Positions 36,089 to 44,597 of a DNA stretch of 64,000 bases are shown piece after piece (within the stretch, counting starts at the first letter, position 1; the number at the start of each line of letters is the position of its first letter). Origin of the DNA: Ammoniphilus sp. YIM 78166 (GTDB lineage Bacteria > Bacillota > Bacilli > Aneurinibacillales > RAOX-1); the NCBI RefSeq assembly GCF_004522215.1, contig NZ_SDLR01000001.1:248001-312000 (forward strand), in the 5' to 3' direction. Position numbers and translations under genes: made by a program. Below the pieces are notes generated by a model that was not told the DNA's origin, did not search any database, and was given only the letters and a program-made list of their open reading frames with translations.

Positions 36089-37368
36089 TTTCTATATTAT
36101 TCATCGCTTTTACAGTCTTTTTATTTATAAACGTTCCCATTGCGGTTTGTCTGGGATTCGCATCCCTGGTGGCATTACAAGTGAAAGGTGTTCCTCTCAT
36201 TACTTTGGCTCAAAACATCTTTGAAGGGTTGGACTCCTTTGTTCTGATGGCCGTTCCCTTTTTCATCTTGGCTGGCCAGTTGATGCAGACTGGCGGTATG
36301 TCCAGGCGTCTCATTAATCTGGCGAATGCTTTGGTGGGATGGTTCAGGGGTGGTCTTGGTTCGGTGGCTGTATTAACATCCATGTTCTTTGCAACGATAT
36401 CAGGTTCGAATTCCGCCACAATCGCCGCGATTGGTACAACGCTGATACCGGCGATGGAGAAAAAGGGGTATCCGAAGAATTTTGCCACCGCTACATGTGC
36501 CGCGGCCGGTGAATTAGGGGTTATCATTCCCCCGTCTATTCCTATGGTGATTTATGGTTTGGTTGCGAATGTTTCCATTGGAGGCCTATTCTTGGCCGGT
36601 TTTATTCCAGGTATTTTAATTGGTCTTTCCCTCATATTGACGATTATCATTGTTGCGAGAGTGAAAGGTTTTGAAATTGTCAGCCGTCAAAGCAAACGTG
36701 AGTGGTTGAGAGAGCTGTGGAAAGCATTTGCAGACGCGTTTCTTGCGCTGTTCATGCCATTCATTATCCTCGGCGGCATCTATAAAGGTTGGTTTACGCC
36801 AACTGAGGCGTCTGTCATTGCGGTAGTTTACGCGTTTATCATTGGCAAGTTTGTTTATCGCGAGATCAAATGGAGAGATGTAATGCCCATTTTTTCAAAA
36901 TCCATACTTTCCACTTCTATTCTCATGTTGATTGTAGCCTATGCTTCGATTTTTGCTTACATCTTAACTATAGAACAAGTTCCACAAAAACTCGGAAAAG
37001 CCATTGCAGAATTCTCAGACAGTCCCATTGTATTCTTACTGTTAGTCAATATCTTTTTATTTATTGTGGGAACAATAATGGAAGCGTATGTTACCATCAT
37101 TCTTGTTGCCCCCATATTAGCGCCTGTTGCTCTTCAATTTGGGATTGACCCCATTCATTTCGGGATCATCATGGTGGTTAACGTAGCGATTGGAATGTTA
37201 ACTCCACCGGTAGCAACGAATCTGGTTGTGGCTTGTCATATTGCCAATATAAAAATGAGTCAATTGACTCGTCCTGTATTGTTCTACTTAGGTATTTTAA
37301 CTCTAGATGTTTTAATTATCAGCTATATACCTGCCTTATCCACATGGCTTCCATCATTTATGAAGTAA
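36085..37368 (+). CDS. TRAP transporter large membrane subunit (DctM family), second copy
   Basis: A 427-residue multispan subunit with an ordinary ATG. It shows VPFFILAGQLMQTGGMSRRL, SGSNSATIAAIGTTLIPAME and GELGVIIPPSIPMVIYG. It is highly similar to the subunit at 31054. With the genes at 34319 and 35522 it makes a second full TRAP importer. Expressed by coupling to the upstream gene (ATGA overlap). Confidence 0.93.
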   Translation: MISILFIAFTVFLFINVPIAVCLGFASLVALQVKGVPLITLAQNIFEGLDSFVLMAVPFFILAGQLMQTGGMSRRLINLANALVGWFRGGLGSVAVLTSMFFATISGSNSATIAAIGTTLIPAMEKKGYPKNFATATCAAAGELGVIIPPSIPMVIYGLVANVSIGGLFLAGFIPGILIGLSLILTIIIVARVKGFEIVSRQSKREWLRELWKAFADAFLALFMPFIILGGIYKGWFTPTEASVIAVVYAFIIGKFVYREIKWRDVMPIFSKSILSTSILMLIVAYASIFAYILTIEQVPQKLGKAIAEFSDSPIVFLLLVNIFLFIVGTIMEAYVTIILVAPILAPVALQFGIDPIHFGIIMVVNVAIGMLTPPVATNLVVACHIANIKMSQLTRPVLFYLGILTLDVLIISYIPALSTWLPSFMK

Positions 37369-37389
37369 TATGAACGGAATATGAGAGGC

Positions 37390-37467
37390 GTGAAGGTAAA
37401 TGGGATAAGGTGAAGGGAATCACTGAGGAAGATGGTAGGAGGATATATGGAAAGGACTGGGACTGCT
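37390..37467 (+). pseudogene. C-terminal remnant of the 78-residue protein family
   Basis: The frame reading EGKWDKVKGITEEDGRRIYG corresponds to NGKWNKLQEITEEDCKMIYR of the small protein at 32393. No start codon with a ribosome binding site and no N-terminal half are present. It lies directly after the second TRAP operon, as the intact copy lies after the first. Confidence 0.55.
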
Positions 37468-37520
37468 CGTTGAGTGGTCTTTTTTTATGCAAATCCAATT
37501 TTATTCCCAAAGTAATTCGT

Positions 37521-38390
37521 TTAAGGGGCATCGATCAGATTTACCGATTTTCGATACTCACGAGGCGACATACCCTGATAATCTTTAAAATGTTTATTGA
37601 AATAATGGATGGATGAATATCCACATTCATAGCCGATCTCAGTAATCGACTTATTTGTATTGCCGAGCAAATATAGGGCTACTTGCATGCGAAGGCGGTG
37701 AATGAACAAATTTGGCGTTATTCCAGTGACAGCTTTAAATTTTCGATAAAAGAACGTTCGCTGACGCCCGGTCATTCGAACAAGTTGTTCCACATCGATT
37801 TCTTCTGTGAAATGGCTCAAAATATATTCGATCGTTTGGATAATACCTTGGTCGATTGCATGATCACCGAGATTACGTGATCCCCCGTTATCTAGAGGCT
37901 TACACTCTATCGTATGGCGGAGCGTATGAAGCAAAATGTCGATGAAGAGGATAAACTGCTTCGCTTCCCAGCCGATAGGTTTCATTTTTTGTTCTTCGAC
38001 AGCCTGACTGGCCAACTGATGAATCGCCTTTGCGCACGGTGAAGATGCGGGAATCAAAGGGGATACAGCCTCCACTGCGTAAAACGGAGTAAGCAGTCGG
38101 TATCCATTGGGAATAAACCGTACGATCGAAGGAGAGAACAGAAGGCTGATCCACCGAATGGGTCTGTTGGGATGCTTAACAAAATTCCAATGCGGTTCGA
38201 ACGGGCGAAATAAGAAAACGTCGCCAGGCTTGCCATCATATTGTTTATGGGCCAGTTGAAACTTCGCTTCATTCTCCAGTAAAATGTGAAATTCCAACAC
38301 ATCATGAATATGAAGTTCATGTTTCTCCAAATCTCCCCGTTTTTCTTGAAAAATCACTTCCTTTTCCAGTTTAACATCCTCGAAAAACAT
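37521..38390 (-). CDS. AraC-family transcriptional regulator
   Basis: A 289-residue regulator. The N-terminal cupin-like sensing domain has HELHIHDVLEFHILLENE and KPGDVFLFRPFEPHW near residues 25-70. The C-terminal double helix-turn-helix has IDVEQLVRMTGRQRTFFYRKFK and the AraC signature GYECGYSSIHYFNKHFKDYQGMSPREY (given here in part: ITEIGYECGYSSIHYFNKHF). It is divergent from the ferritin-like gene at 38594 and likely controls that operon. Confidence 0.92.
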   Translation of the reverse strand: MFFEDVKLEKEVIFQEKRGDLEKHELHIHDVLEFHILLENEAKFQLAHKQYDGKPGDVFLFRPFEPHWNFVKHPNRPIRWISLLFSPSIVRFIPNGYRLLTPFYAVEAVSPLIPASSPCAKAIHQLASQAVEEQKMKPIGWEAKQFILFIDILLHTLRHTIECKPLDNGGSRNLGDHAIDQGIIQTIEYILSHFTEEIDVEQLVRMTGRQRTFFYRKFKAVTGITPNLFIHRLRMQVALYLLGNTNKSITEIGYECGYSSIHYFNKHFKDYQGMSPREYRKSVNLIDAP

Positions 38391-38593
38391 CCCATCTCTC
38401 CTTTCCGGGTTAGTTTGTTTACTCTATTATAACTGAAAACGCTCGCGTACAAAATTGCAACTTTTTTGCCGCAGCAGGATAAGACGTGGTTCTCGGCTGG
38501 TGTTATGATGAATGTGAAAATACACCTTTAAGAAATTGCCTTTTCCACTTGAGAAAGGGATTGTTCAACTTATGACAAATGGAGGGAATTCTA

Positions 38594-39946
38594 ATGAGAG
38601 ATGAAAAAGATTTTGAAGGATTGCAACAAAAAACGGCAGCTGATAAAAGCGTGCTGAAGAAGCGTTACTTAAGGCCAGTAGATACGAGCAATGAACTGAA
38701 GCATTTGCTTTGGCAGGAGTTAGCTCTGTCGAAATTGATTGCCGGCTGGATACCGGCGATTCCCGTATATGATCAGAAAGTGAGGCTTGGCAGCTTAAGC
38801 TACTTGCACAATCGCAATGTAAAATGTCTGTACGAACGCATTAAGGAACTGCCCGGCGGGATTCATGACAGCGATTGGATGTCCGACATGACCCGCGAGA
38901 CGTTTGAACGAGTTTTCGGCGCGGCAAATGAATATGGTTTTTTTGTCAGCTATCTTTTTATATTGAAGCAATTGTACGCTCAGTATGATGAGTTGATGAT
39001 GAGATTGGATCCCATTTTAAATGCTCCTACTATTGATCAGCTCAACATTGTTCTTATGGAGAGGCATTCGACATTTAATTGGGTCTTGGAACAAACGCGG
39101 TTCGGGCAAGGCAACAGTGAAGAAGGAACACGGCAGTTGCTCGAATGGGAAGAGTATATTGCTTCCGTATGGGCGATTTTCCAGGCAAACTCGGGTTCGG
39201 ATGCACAGGCAGCGGCCGCTGTATGGCCAACACATCTGGTGAAGGATCCTGCTGGCCCGCTTCCGGAGAAGGCGAAGCTAGAACCGAAGTTTCCTAAATA
39301 TTCAGAAGAAAGGCCACAAAAATCATATACGGATACTAGCATGTCGGTGCTGCACGACAGTGTGAAACAAATGATTTACATCTATGCCACAGAGCTTTTT
39401 GCGGGTGAGACGTTATCTTCCATTTATTATTATATCGACCGGATGCCTCTGCCGTTTTACTTTGATCTCGCACGCCACATGTGGGATGAGTTCCGGCACA
39501 GCCAGATGGGGATGCGCCGCTTGCAGCAATGGGGATACTCGGTCGACCAATTCAAGTGGGTAGGGGGACCGGGTAAACAGGATGTCAAGGAACATTTCAC
39601 AGAGCTGTATTCCAACCTGACGATGCTGGGAGAAGCTTGCGGATTTAAGAAAAAGCGCAAATCGGCTGAAGCCTTTTGGAAATTCGGCGATGTTCTCTCT
39701 GCTATCACCTGTGAATTCGATTTGATTGATGAAAGAAGGCATATTGATTTTGCAACGACTTGGGGCCCTGAATTGTACAAAAAAGCGGATATGATCATCA
39801 CGTTTCAAGAGATGGCTGAAATGGCAAGGATGCGGCGCTTGACTGAACTGCAAACCGTCCCTCCCGAAGAAATGGCTAAGCTGGCCAAAAACTTTCCTGT
39901 ATTTTGCGGCTTCCATACGTCTGAGCTAGCTTATGACAAATATTGA
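38594..39946 (+). CDS. Uncharacterised tandem ferritin-like protein, copy B
   Basis: A 450-residue protein of no named family, homologous to the one at 27972. The C-terminal ferritin-like bundle carries E272, DEFRH (E299, H302), E347 and DERRH (E380, H383), all four helices with their metal ligands. The N-terminal half (residues about 35-200) forms a second helical unit, and both proteins share an APT/EPT-containing helix with an E-R motif (LMERHSTFNWVLEQ here). The start at 38594 has GGAGGG upstream; the ATG at 38579 overlaps that signal. It leads an operon with an aldo/keto reductase and a creatininase-family protein. Function unknown. Confidence 0.7.
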   Translation: MRDEKDFEGLQQKTAADKSVLKKRYLRPVDTSNELKHLLWQELALSKLIAGWIPAIPVYDQKVRLGSLSYLHNRNVKCLYERIKELPGGIHDSDWMSDMTRETFERVFGAANEYGFFVSYLFILKQLYAQYDELMMRLDPILNAPTIDQLNIVLMERHSTFNWVLEQTRFGQGNSEEGTRQLLEWEEYIASVWAIFQANSGSDAQAAAAVWPTHLVKDPAGPLPEKAKLEPKFPKYSEERPQKSYTDTSMSVLHDSVKQMIYIYATELFAGETLSSIYYYIDRMPLPFYFDLARHMWDEFRHSQMGMRRLQQWGYSVDQFKWVGGPGKQDVKEHFTELYSNLTMLGEACGFKKKRKSAEAFWKFGDVLSAITCEFDLIDERRHIDFATTWGPELYKKADMIITFQEMAEMARMRRLTELQTVPPEEMAKLAKNFPVFCGFHTSELAYDKY

Positions 39947-39963
39947 AATTAGGGAGGAAAGTG

Positions 39964-40956
39964 ATGAGTTACAGTGAATTTGTGAAATCGGGTCGGCAAG
40001 TATTTCGGATTGGCTTCGGTGCGATGGGGTTAGGGGGCGTGTTCGGCTATTATGACGACGATTATTTCATTCGATCCGTGCACAGTTGTTTGGAGCAGGG
40101 TGTGAATTTTATCGATACGGCCAGAGCGTACGGGAAATCGGAGGAACTGATCGGGAAAGCGTTGCAAACCTGGCCGGGGGAGAAACCTTTTATCGCCACA
40201 AAAGCGCTGGCAACTCCTTCACCCGTCGATGCACCGTGGCTTGGCTGGCAGGAGCCTGTTTCCGCTAAATACGCCTATCCGAAAGGCTCGATCCGCGCCA
40301 GCGCGGAGCAGTCGCTCAAGCTGCTCGGTGTTGAAGAGATCGACCTGCTTCAGCTGCATCAATACTGGGCCTGGGAGTCGAATGATGACTGGATGGAAGA
40401 AATGCTGCGCCTTAAAGAAGAGGGGAAAGTACGCCATATCGGCATTTCGCTGCCGGACCATCGACACGATCTGGCGCTGCAGCTCGTCCGTTCTGGACTC
40501 ATCGACTCCGTTCAGACGATCATTAACATTTTTGATCCGCTGGCTTTGGACTGTCTTGTGCCGATTTGTCAGGAGAATGGTGTTGCCGTTATTGCCCGAG
40601 CGATTCTGGACGAGGCCGGGTTGACGGGTGCTATCGGCATGGAAACAGAAATTGAGAAAACGGACTACAGGTATCAGTACTTTGATTGTGTACCGAGAGA
40701 GGTATATATCGAGCGTGTGAATCGGTTAAAGCCGTTTATTCCTGAACATGCTGATAGTTTGGCTGAGCTTGCGATCAAGTTTGTCCTGCACCACCCCGGG
40801 ATTAGCGTTGCCCTTACCTCCATGCACGTTCACGAATATGCGGTGCAAAACATCGCGGCGGCAGGCTCTACTCCGCTCCCGGCAGAGGTATTTGAGCAAC
40901 TGAGGCACAAGCATCGTTTTATTAAGAACTTTTACCAAGCGAGACGACATGTATGA
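39964..40956 (+). CDS. Aldo/keto reductase
   Basis: A 330-residue NAD(P)H-dependent reductase of the TIM-barrel type. The catalytic tetrad is present: D and Y in FIDTARAYGKSEELIG near residues 48-63, K in FIATKAL near 78 and H in LLQLHQYW near 127. AGGGAGGAAAG precedes the ATG. It starts 17 bases after the ferritin-like gene and overlaps the next gene by four bases, so the three are one operon. Confidence 0.88.
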   Translation: MSYSEFVKSGRQVFRIGFGAMGLGGVFGYYDDDYFIRSVHSCLEQGVNFIDTARAYGKSEELIGKALQTWPGEKPFIATKALATPSPVDAPWLGWQEPVSAKYAYPKGSIRASAEQSLKLLGVEEIDLLQLHQYWAWESNDDWMEEMLRLKEEGKVRHIGISLPDHRHDLALQLVRSGLIDSVQTIINIFDPLALDCLVPICQENGVAVIARAILDEAGLTGAIGMETEIEKTDYRYQYFDCVPREVYIERVNRLKPFIPEHADSLAELAIKFVLHHPGISVALTSMHVHEYAVQNIAAAGSTPLPAEVFEQLRHKHRFIKNFYQARRHV

Positions 40957-41831
40957 ATAAAATGAAAGTATTATGGGCGGAATTGTTCCCGTTCGAATTC
41001 AAGGCCAGGTTAAGGGCAAACCCAACAGTGTACATGCCGCTTGGGCTGTGTGAGCCACACGGACAAATCAGCGCGTTTGGTCTGGATATTTTCAAAGCGG
41101 AGCATATTTGCGTGGAAACTGCAAAACGGATGGGGGGCATCGTGGCCCCTGTCAGCGGTTATCACATCCATGAAACGGGGCCGTCGGCGCGATGGCTGGA
41201 AGAACAGGTCGGAGAGACAAATCCGCATATGACCTCCGTTGCTCCGTCCGTTTTTTTTCGGATGCTGTTGTACCAACTGCGCGCTTTTTACAATGCCGGG
41301 TTCCGTTCGGCGATGCTTGTATCTGGTCACGGAGGGGCACATACGGATGATCTGCGCAAAGTTGCCGGAATCTTTTCAAGGCATACTGGCATGTATGTAT
41401 GGTACGGTACGGATTTCGACTTGGTTTCCGGGCGCTATGCAGGGGATCATGCGGGAAAATATGAAATTTCCACTCTCATGTATCTTCGTCCGGATTTGAT
41501 CGATTTTACATTAAGGGATTTGGAGAAATTCGCCGGGACTGGCTGCAGACTTGCACTTGCAGCAACTGCCTCTGAAGCTTCGCAGGACTACGGTGCGGAA
41601 ATTATGGTTGCCTGCGTTGATGCTCTGTCCGCTCTTGTAGGGAGTATTTCTGTCGAGCCGATGCTGGAAGAAGAAGCTTTCGTTCCGCTTAGGTATGAGC
41701 AAATTGAAAATATATGGCAGGACATTGTCAACTCGCCGGAAGATTGGACTTGTTTGCACCCGCGTAGAAATCAGCCGCCCGTAACGGCTAGTTCACGTTG
41801 GAAAGTGCACGAATACGGCAAGTTGGAATAA
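40953..41831 (+). CDS. Creatininase-family amidohydrolase
   Basis: A 292-residue protein. Creatininase-type metal ligands can be seen in LGLCEPHGQISAFGLD (E, H, D) near residues 30-45, LVSGHGGAH near 118-126, and DHAGKYEIS near 165-173. Family members cleave cyclic amides or cleave modified peptides and pterin-like molecules. With the aldo/keto reductase, ferritin-like protein, M20 and M24 proteins, it suggests a pathway for a nitrogen-containing organic acid. Last gene before the IS region. Confidence 0.85.
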   Translation: MNKMKVLWAELFPFEFKARLRANPTVYMPLGLCEPHGQISAFGLDIFKAEHICVETAKRMGGIVAPVSGYHIHETGPSARWLEEQVGETNPHMTSVAPSVFFRMLLYQLRAFYNAGFRSAMLVSGHGGAHTDDLRKVAGIFSRHTGMYVWYGTDFDLVSGRYAGDHAGKYEISTLMYLRPDLIDFTLRDLEKFAGTGCRLALAATASEASQDYGAEIMVACVDALSALVGSISVEPMLEEEAFVPLRYEQIENIWQDIVNSPEDWTCLHPRRNQPPVTASSRWKVHEYGKLE

Positions 41832-41874
41832 AAATTCAATTTTATCCACAATAGGACTTCCCTGAGATTAGGGG

Positions 41875-42075
41875 ATGTCTTATGACTTTGCGGTGACAGG
41901 AGCTTCTCCAGATCAAGTCGTAGAAATCAAGGTGAAAGGGAAAGTCCTAAAAGTACGGGTTCTTCGATTCCTATTAGATTCCGGCAATGAGGAAGTTCTT
42001 GTCACGAATTTATTTGATGAGAGTCTAGGTATTCAAGAATTCAAAAGGATTTATCTTAGACGGTGGGGAATCGGC
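41875..42075 (+). pseudogene. IS4-family transposase fragment
   Basis: The translation VRVLRFLLDSGNEEVLVTNL and IQEFKRIYLRRWGI matches the part of IS4-type transposases leading to the catalytic YREK/RWGIE region, cut off exactly before the catalytic glutamate. The rest of the gene is absent; other sequence (a possible intron end) follows immediately. Confidence 0.7.
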
Positions 42076-42193
42076 GTGTCCAGGTAAGGACACATTATCT
42101 AGTTGGTGAAAGTCCGACCGGGAGAAAAGACTAGACTCCCGTAGCCTGAGAGGCACCGTTGAGCGAAAGTGAGGCGGTGAAGCCCTCTGACAT
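42076..42193 (+). ncRNA. Possible 5' fragment of a group II intron
   Basis: The stretch begins GTGTCCAGG, then TAGTTGGTGAAAGTCCGACC, CCGTAGCCTGAGAGGCAC and GAGCGAAAGTGAGGCGGTGAAGCC (given in part). Those phrases look like domain I of bacterial group II introns, and insertion would explain why the IS4 frame stops at this point. The remaining domains and the intron protein are missing. From memory of such introns, not from a search. Confidence 0.4.
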
Positions 42194-42194
42194 C

Positions 42195-42362
42195 ATGTTC
42201 AAAGTAACCGAACTTAACAGAAAAAAGAAAAAATCAAAGGGAAGACAAAAGGTTCCTCTTCCATTAGAGAAGGAAATACCATGGTTTGGAACTGTTGCTT
42301 TGGTAAAAGAAAAGACCTACAAAACAAAAAGAAGAAATGAGAATAAACTAGGGAATTACTAA
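42195..42362 (+). CDS. Short hypothetical open reading frame
   Basis: A 55-codon lysine-rich frame (MFKVTELNRKKKKSKGRQ at the start) with no clear ribosome binding site. I do not recognise it. It may be non-coding sequence between the intron fragment and the intact IS. Bases 42363-42495 hold a hairpin-like stretch and no gene. Confidence 0.15.
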   Translation: MFKVTELNRKKKKSKGRQKVPLPLEKEIPWFGTVALVKEKTYKTKRRNENKLGNY

Positions 42363-42605
42363 AAAACATTAAAAAATGTAAAAAAAAGGGAACAAGGTCA
42401 TTCAATACCTTACTCTCCTTTTTTCAATATAGCACAAAGTGCAAATGTAAAATTTTTTAACTAATACCACTTTGTGACATCGATGTAAGACCACTGGGGC
42501 TGACCCCATATCCATCAAGTTTAAGGAATAAGTAATCTCAAAGTCTAAAAAATGGGCTATTCTTTTTATAGGGAAACTATTTTTCTATGAAAGGAATGGT
42601 CTACT

Positions 42606-44051
42606 ATGAAACCTATTCCAATTTCTATTAATGAAGAATTGAGACTGTTGGCTACAGAGTTGTATCGTCAATTTTCCCCTGCTCAATTAGAGCATTTGGC
42701 AAGGAATCTTGGAGTAATCAAACGAAAGCGAAAGATAAAAGCACAAGATCTCATTTCATTATGTGTTTACCTAGGTGATGAGGCGTCTTCTAAATCATTG
42801 ACAAATTTATGTAGTGTACTCGATGCTCACTTCGATGTCTCCCTAAGTACAGAAGGACTTAATCAACGATTTACCAATGCATTGGTCAACTTTATTCGAA
42901 CCCTGTTTGCAACATTATGCAACAATAAACTTTCGTCAGCTATTTCTCTGAGTAAGCCCTACCATTATTTTTCTCGCATTCGAATCTTAGACGCCACTGC
43001 TTTTGGGCTTCCAGCTTATTATGCTTCCTCTTATCCTGCAACAAATTGTACCCCGGACAAAGCAGGAATGAAGATTCAGTTGGAGTATGATCTGATCAGT
43101 GGTGAGTATTTACTCGTTGATGTTGAAAGTGGAAAAACTTCGGACTGTGAGTTAGGTACCTTACAAGCAAAAACAGTTGAGAAGAATGACCTTTGTTTAC
43201 GTGATCTTGGTTATTTTAAAATTGACGATTTCATCCAAATGGATCAACTTGGAGCTTACTTTATTAGCCGAATCAAGCCTAAGACTTACGTCTTCACCCG
43301 AAACTCGGGAGAAGTTCAATATTTATTAGATGGCCGTGTCAAAAAATCTTCCTTGTATAATCCCATTAATTTGAAACAAATGATGGATTCCATGAAATCG
43401 GGAGAAGTAAAAGAAATTCCGGAAGTCTTAATTGGCCGTGAAAAGAAGTTGAAGACCAGGCTCATTCTCTATAAATTAACGGATGAACAGCTAAAGAAGC
43501 GCCAGCTCATACGATCCAAAAAAGAGCGTACGAAAACAAAATCTTATTCCGATGAGACCAAACAGTTAGACGCTCTGCATGCTTTTATCACGAATATTCC
43601 TCAAGATGTAGTACCTAAGGAAGATATCTATGATCTATACTCCTTACGTTGGCAAATTGAGATCGTGTTTAATACATGGAAATCCATCTTTCATATTCAT
43701 AAAGCAAAACCGATGAAAGAGGAACGATTTCTATGTCACCTCTATGGAACCCTTCTAGCGATTCTACTCAGTTCTTCTCTCATATTTAAAATGAGGGAAA
43801 TCCTCCTTCGCAGAAAGAAACTAGAGATCAGTGAATTAAAGTCGATGGACATCATGAAGCAGTACTTTAGCTTAATAGATAGTACTCTAAGAAGTGAGGG
43901 AACCGAAAAAATAAAGGAAGTATTACTTAAGGTCTCCTCCATGATTGAAAAGAATGCTCGAAAATCCCATCGTTATACGAAGAAAACGGTTTTTGACATA
44001 TTGGGTGTAGTATATGAGCATAGACATAAAGAGTCCAAAATCGCTGCGTAG
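42606..44051 (+). CDS. IS4-family (IS231-like) transposase
   Basis: A 481-residue DDE transposase. The N-terminal part contains LITLCVYLGDEASSKSL-like sequence (LISLCVYLGDEASSKSL near residue 50). The first aspartate lies in IRILDATAFGLP near 128, the second in LCLRDLGYFKIDDF near 200 and the Y-x-x-R-W-x-x-E signature in LYSLRWQIEIVFNTWKS near 353. Length is normal and the frame is open, so the element may still be active. The small protein tail ends just before a terminator. Confidence 0.9.
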   Translation: MKPIPISINEELRLLATELYRQFSPAQLEHLARNLGVIKRKRKIKAQDLISLCVYLGDEASSKSLTNLCSVLDAHFDVSLSTEGLNQRFTNALVNFIRTLFATLCNNKLSSAISLSKPYHYFSRIRILDATAFGLPAYYASSYPATNCTPDKAGMKIQLEYDLISGEYLLVDVESGKTSDCELGTLQAKTVEKNDLCLRDLGYFKIDDFIQMDQLGAYFISRIKPKTYVFTRNSGEVQYLLDGRVKKSSLYNPINLKQMMDSMKSGEVKEIPEVLIGREKKLKTRLILYKLTDEQLKKRQLIRSKKERTKTKSYSDETKQLDALHAFITNIPQDVVPKEDIYDLYSLRWQIEIVFNTWKSIFHIHKAKPMKEERFLCHLYGTLLAILLSSSLIFKMREILLRRKKLEISELKSMDIMKQYFSLIDSTLRSEGTEKIKEVLLKVSSMIEKNARKSHRYTKKTVFDILGVVYEHRHKESKIAA

Positions 44052-44065
44052 TAACAGAAAAAAAC

Positions 44066-44092
44066 AAGCCTACCTAAGGCTTGTTTGGGTAT
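44066..44092 (+). terminator. Terminator of the transposase gene
   Basis: AACAAGCCT and AGGCTTGTT enclose a short loop, followed by TTGGG rather than a long T run. It lies 15 bases after the stop codon within the IS. Confidence 0.5.
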
Positions 44093-44187
44093 GCTCAAAA
44101 TTATACACCGAACCTAAAAATATGAGAAGAAGATGATATCCTGAAAGAAATGAAAAATTGTTTAATGCTAACTTGATGGATATGGGG

Positions 44188-44241
44188 ACTGTCCCTAAGT
44201 TGAGTAAAGCACATTAGTGCTTTACTCAACTTAGGGACAGT
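44188..44241. repeat. 25-bp perfect inverted repeat at the right end of the IS
   Basis: Arms 44188-44212 and 44217-44241 are exactly complementary, with loop ATTA. The left arm overlaps the outermost bases of the IS right end (ACTGTCCC). The stretch 44242-44528 shows no gene. Confidence 0.85.
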
Positions 44242-44597
44242 AGCTCTTGAGCTTCGGAAAGAGTAAATACTTTTTCGTCAAGAAAAATACACCTCCGTTC
44301 AAAACAGGAATAGATATAAAGGTATTTAATGGTATGAAAGCCGAAAAGATTTATTAGGACAGTCGCAATAAGGAGCATACCAAAAACTCCATTATATTAC
44401 AGTATAGAAAATCTTTAATCCACTTTGCAGTTAACATTTGACATCACTTGAGATTCTCTTTGTAATATTTTTCCCTAGATTAAAGGAAAAAGATACTATA
44501 AAATGTATAAGAGTAGGAATTTTTAAAAATGTGTAGAGTAGTTCGCTATGCGCTCGATCCTATAGTGAACTTTCAAAGGGAGCTTGGAGGGATCAAA

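Larger units (their letters stand above)
42496..44195 (+). mobile_element. Intact IS4-family insertion sequence
   Basis: Terminal inverted repeats share the 18 bases CCCCATATCCATCAAGTT: left at 42504-42521 (outer end 42496), right complement at 44170-44187 (outer end 44195). Beyond the shared core the outermost bases are partly alike. Inside is one full transposase gene. I found no clear target duplication in the flanks, so exact ends are uncertain by a few bases. Confidence 0.82.
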
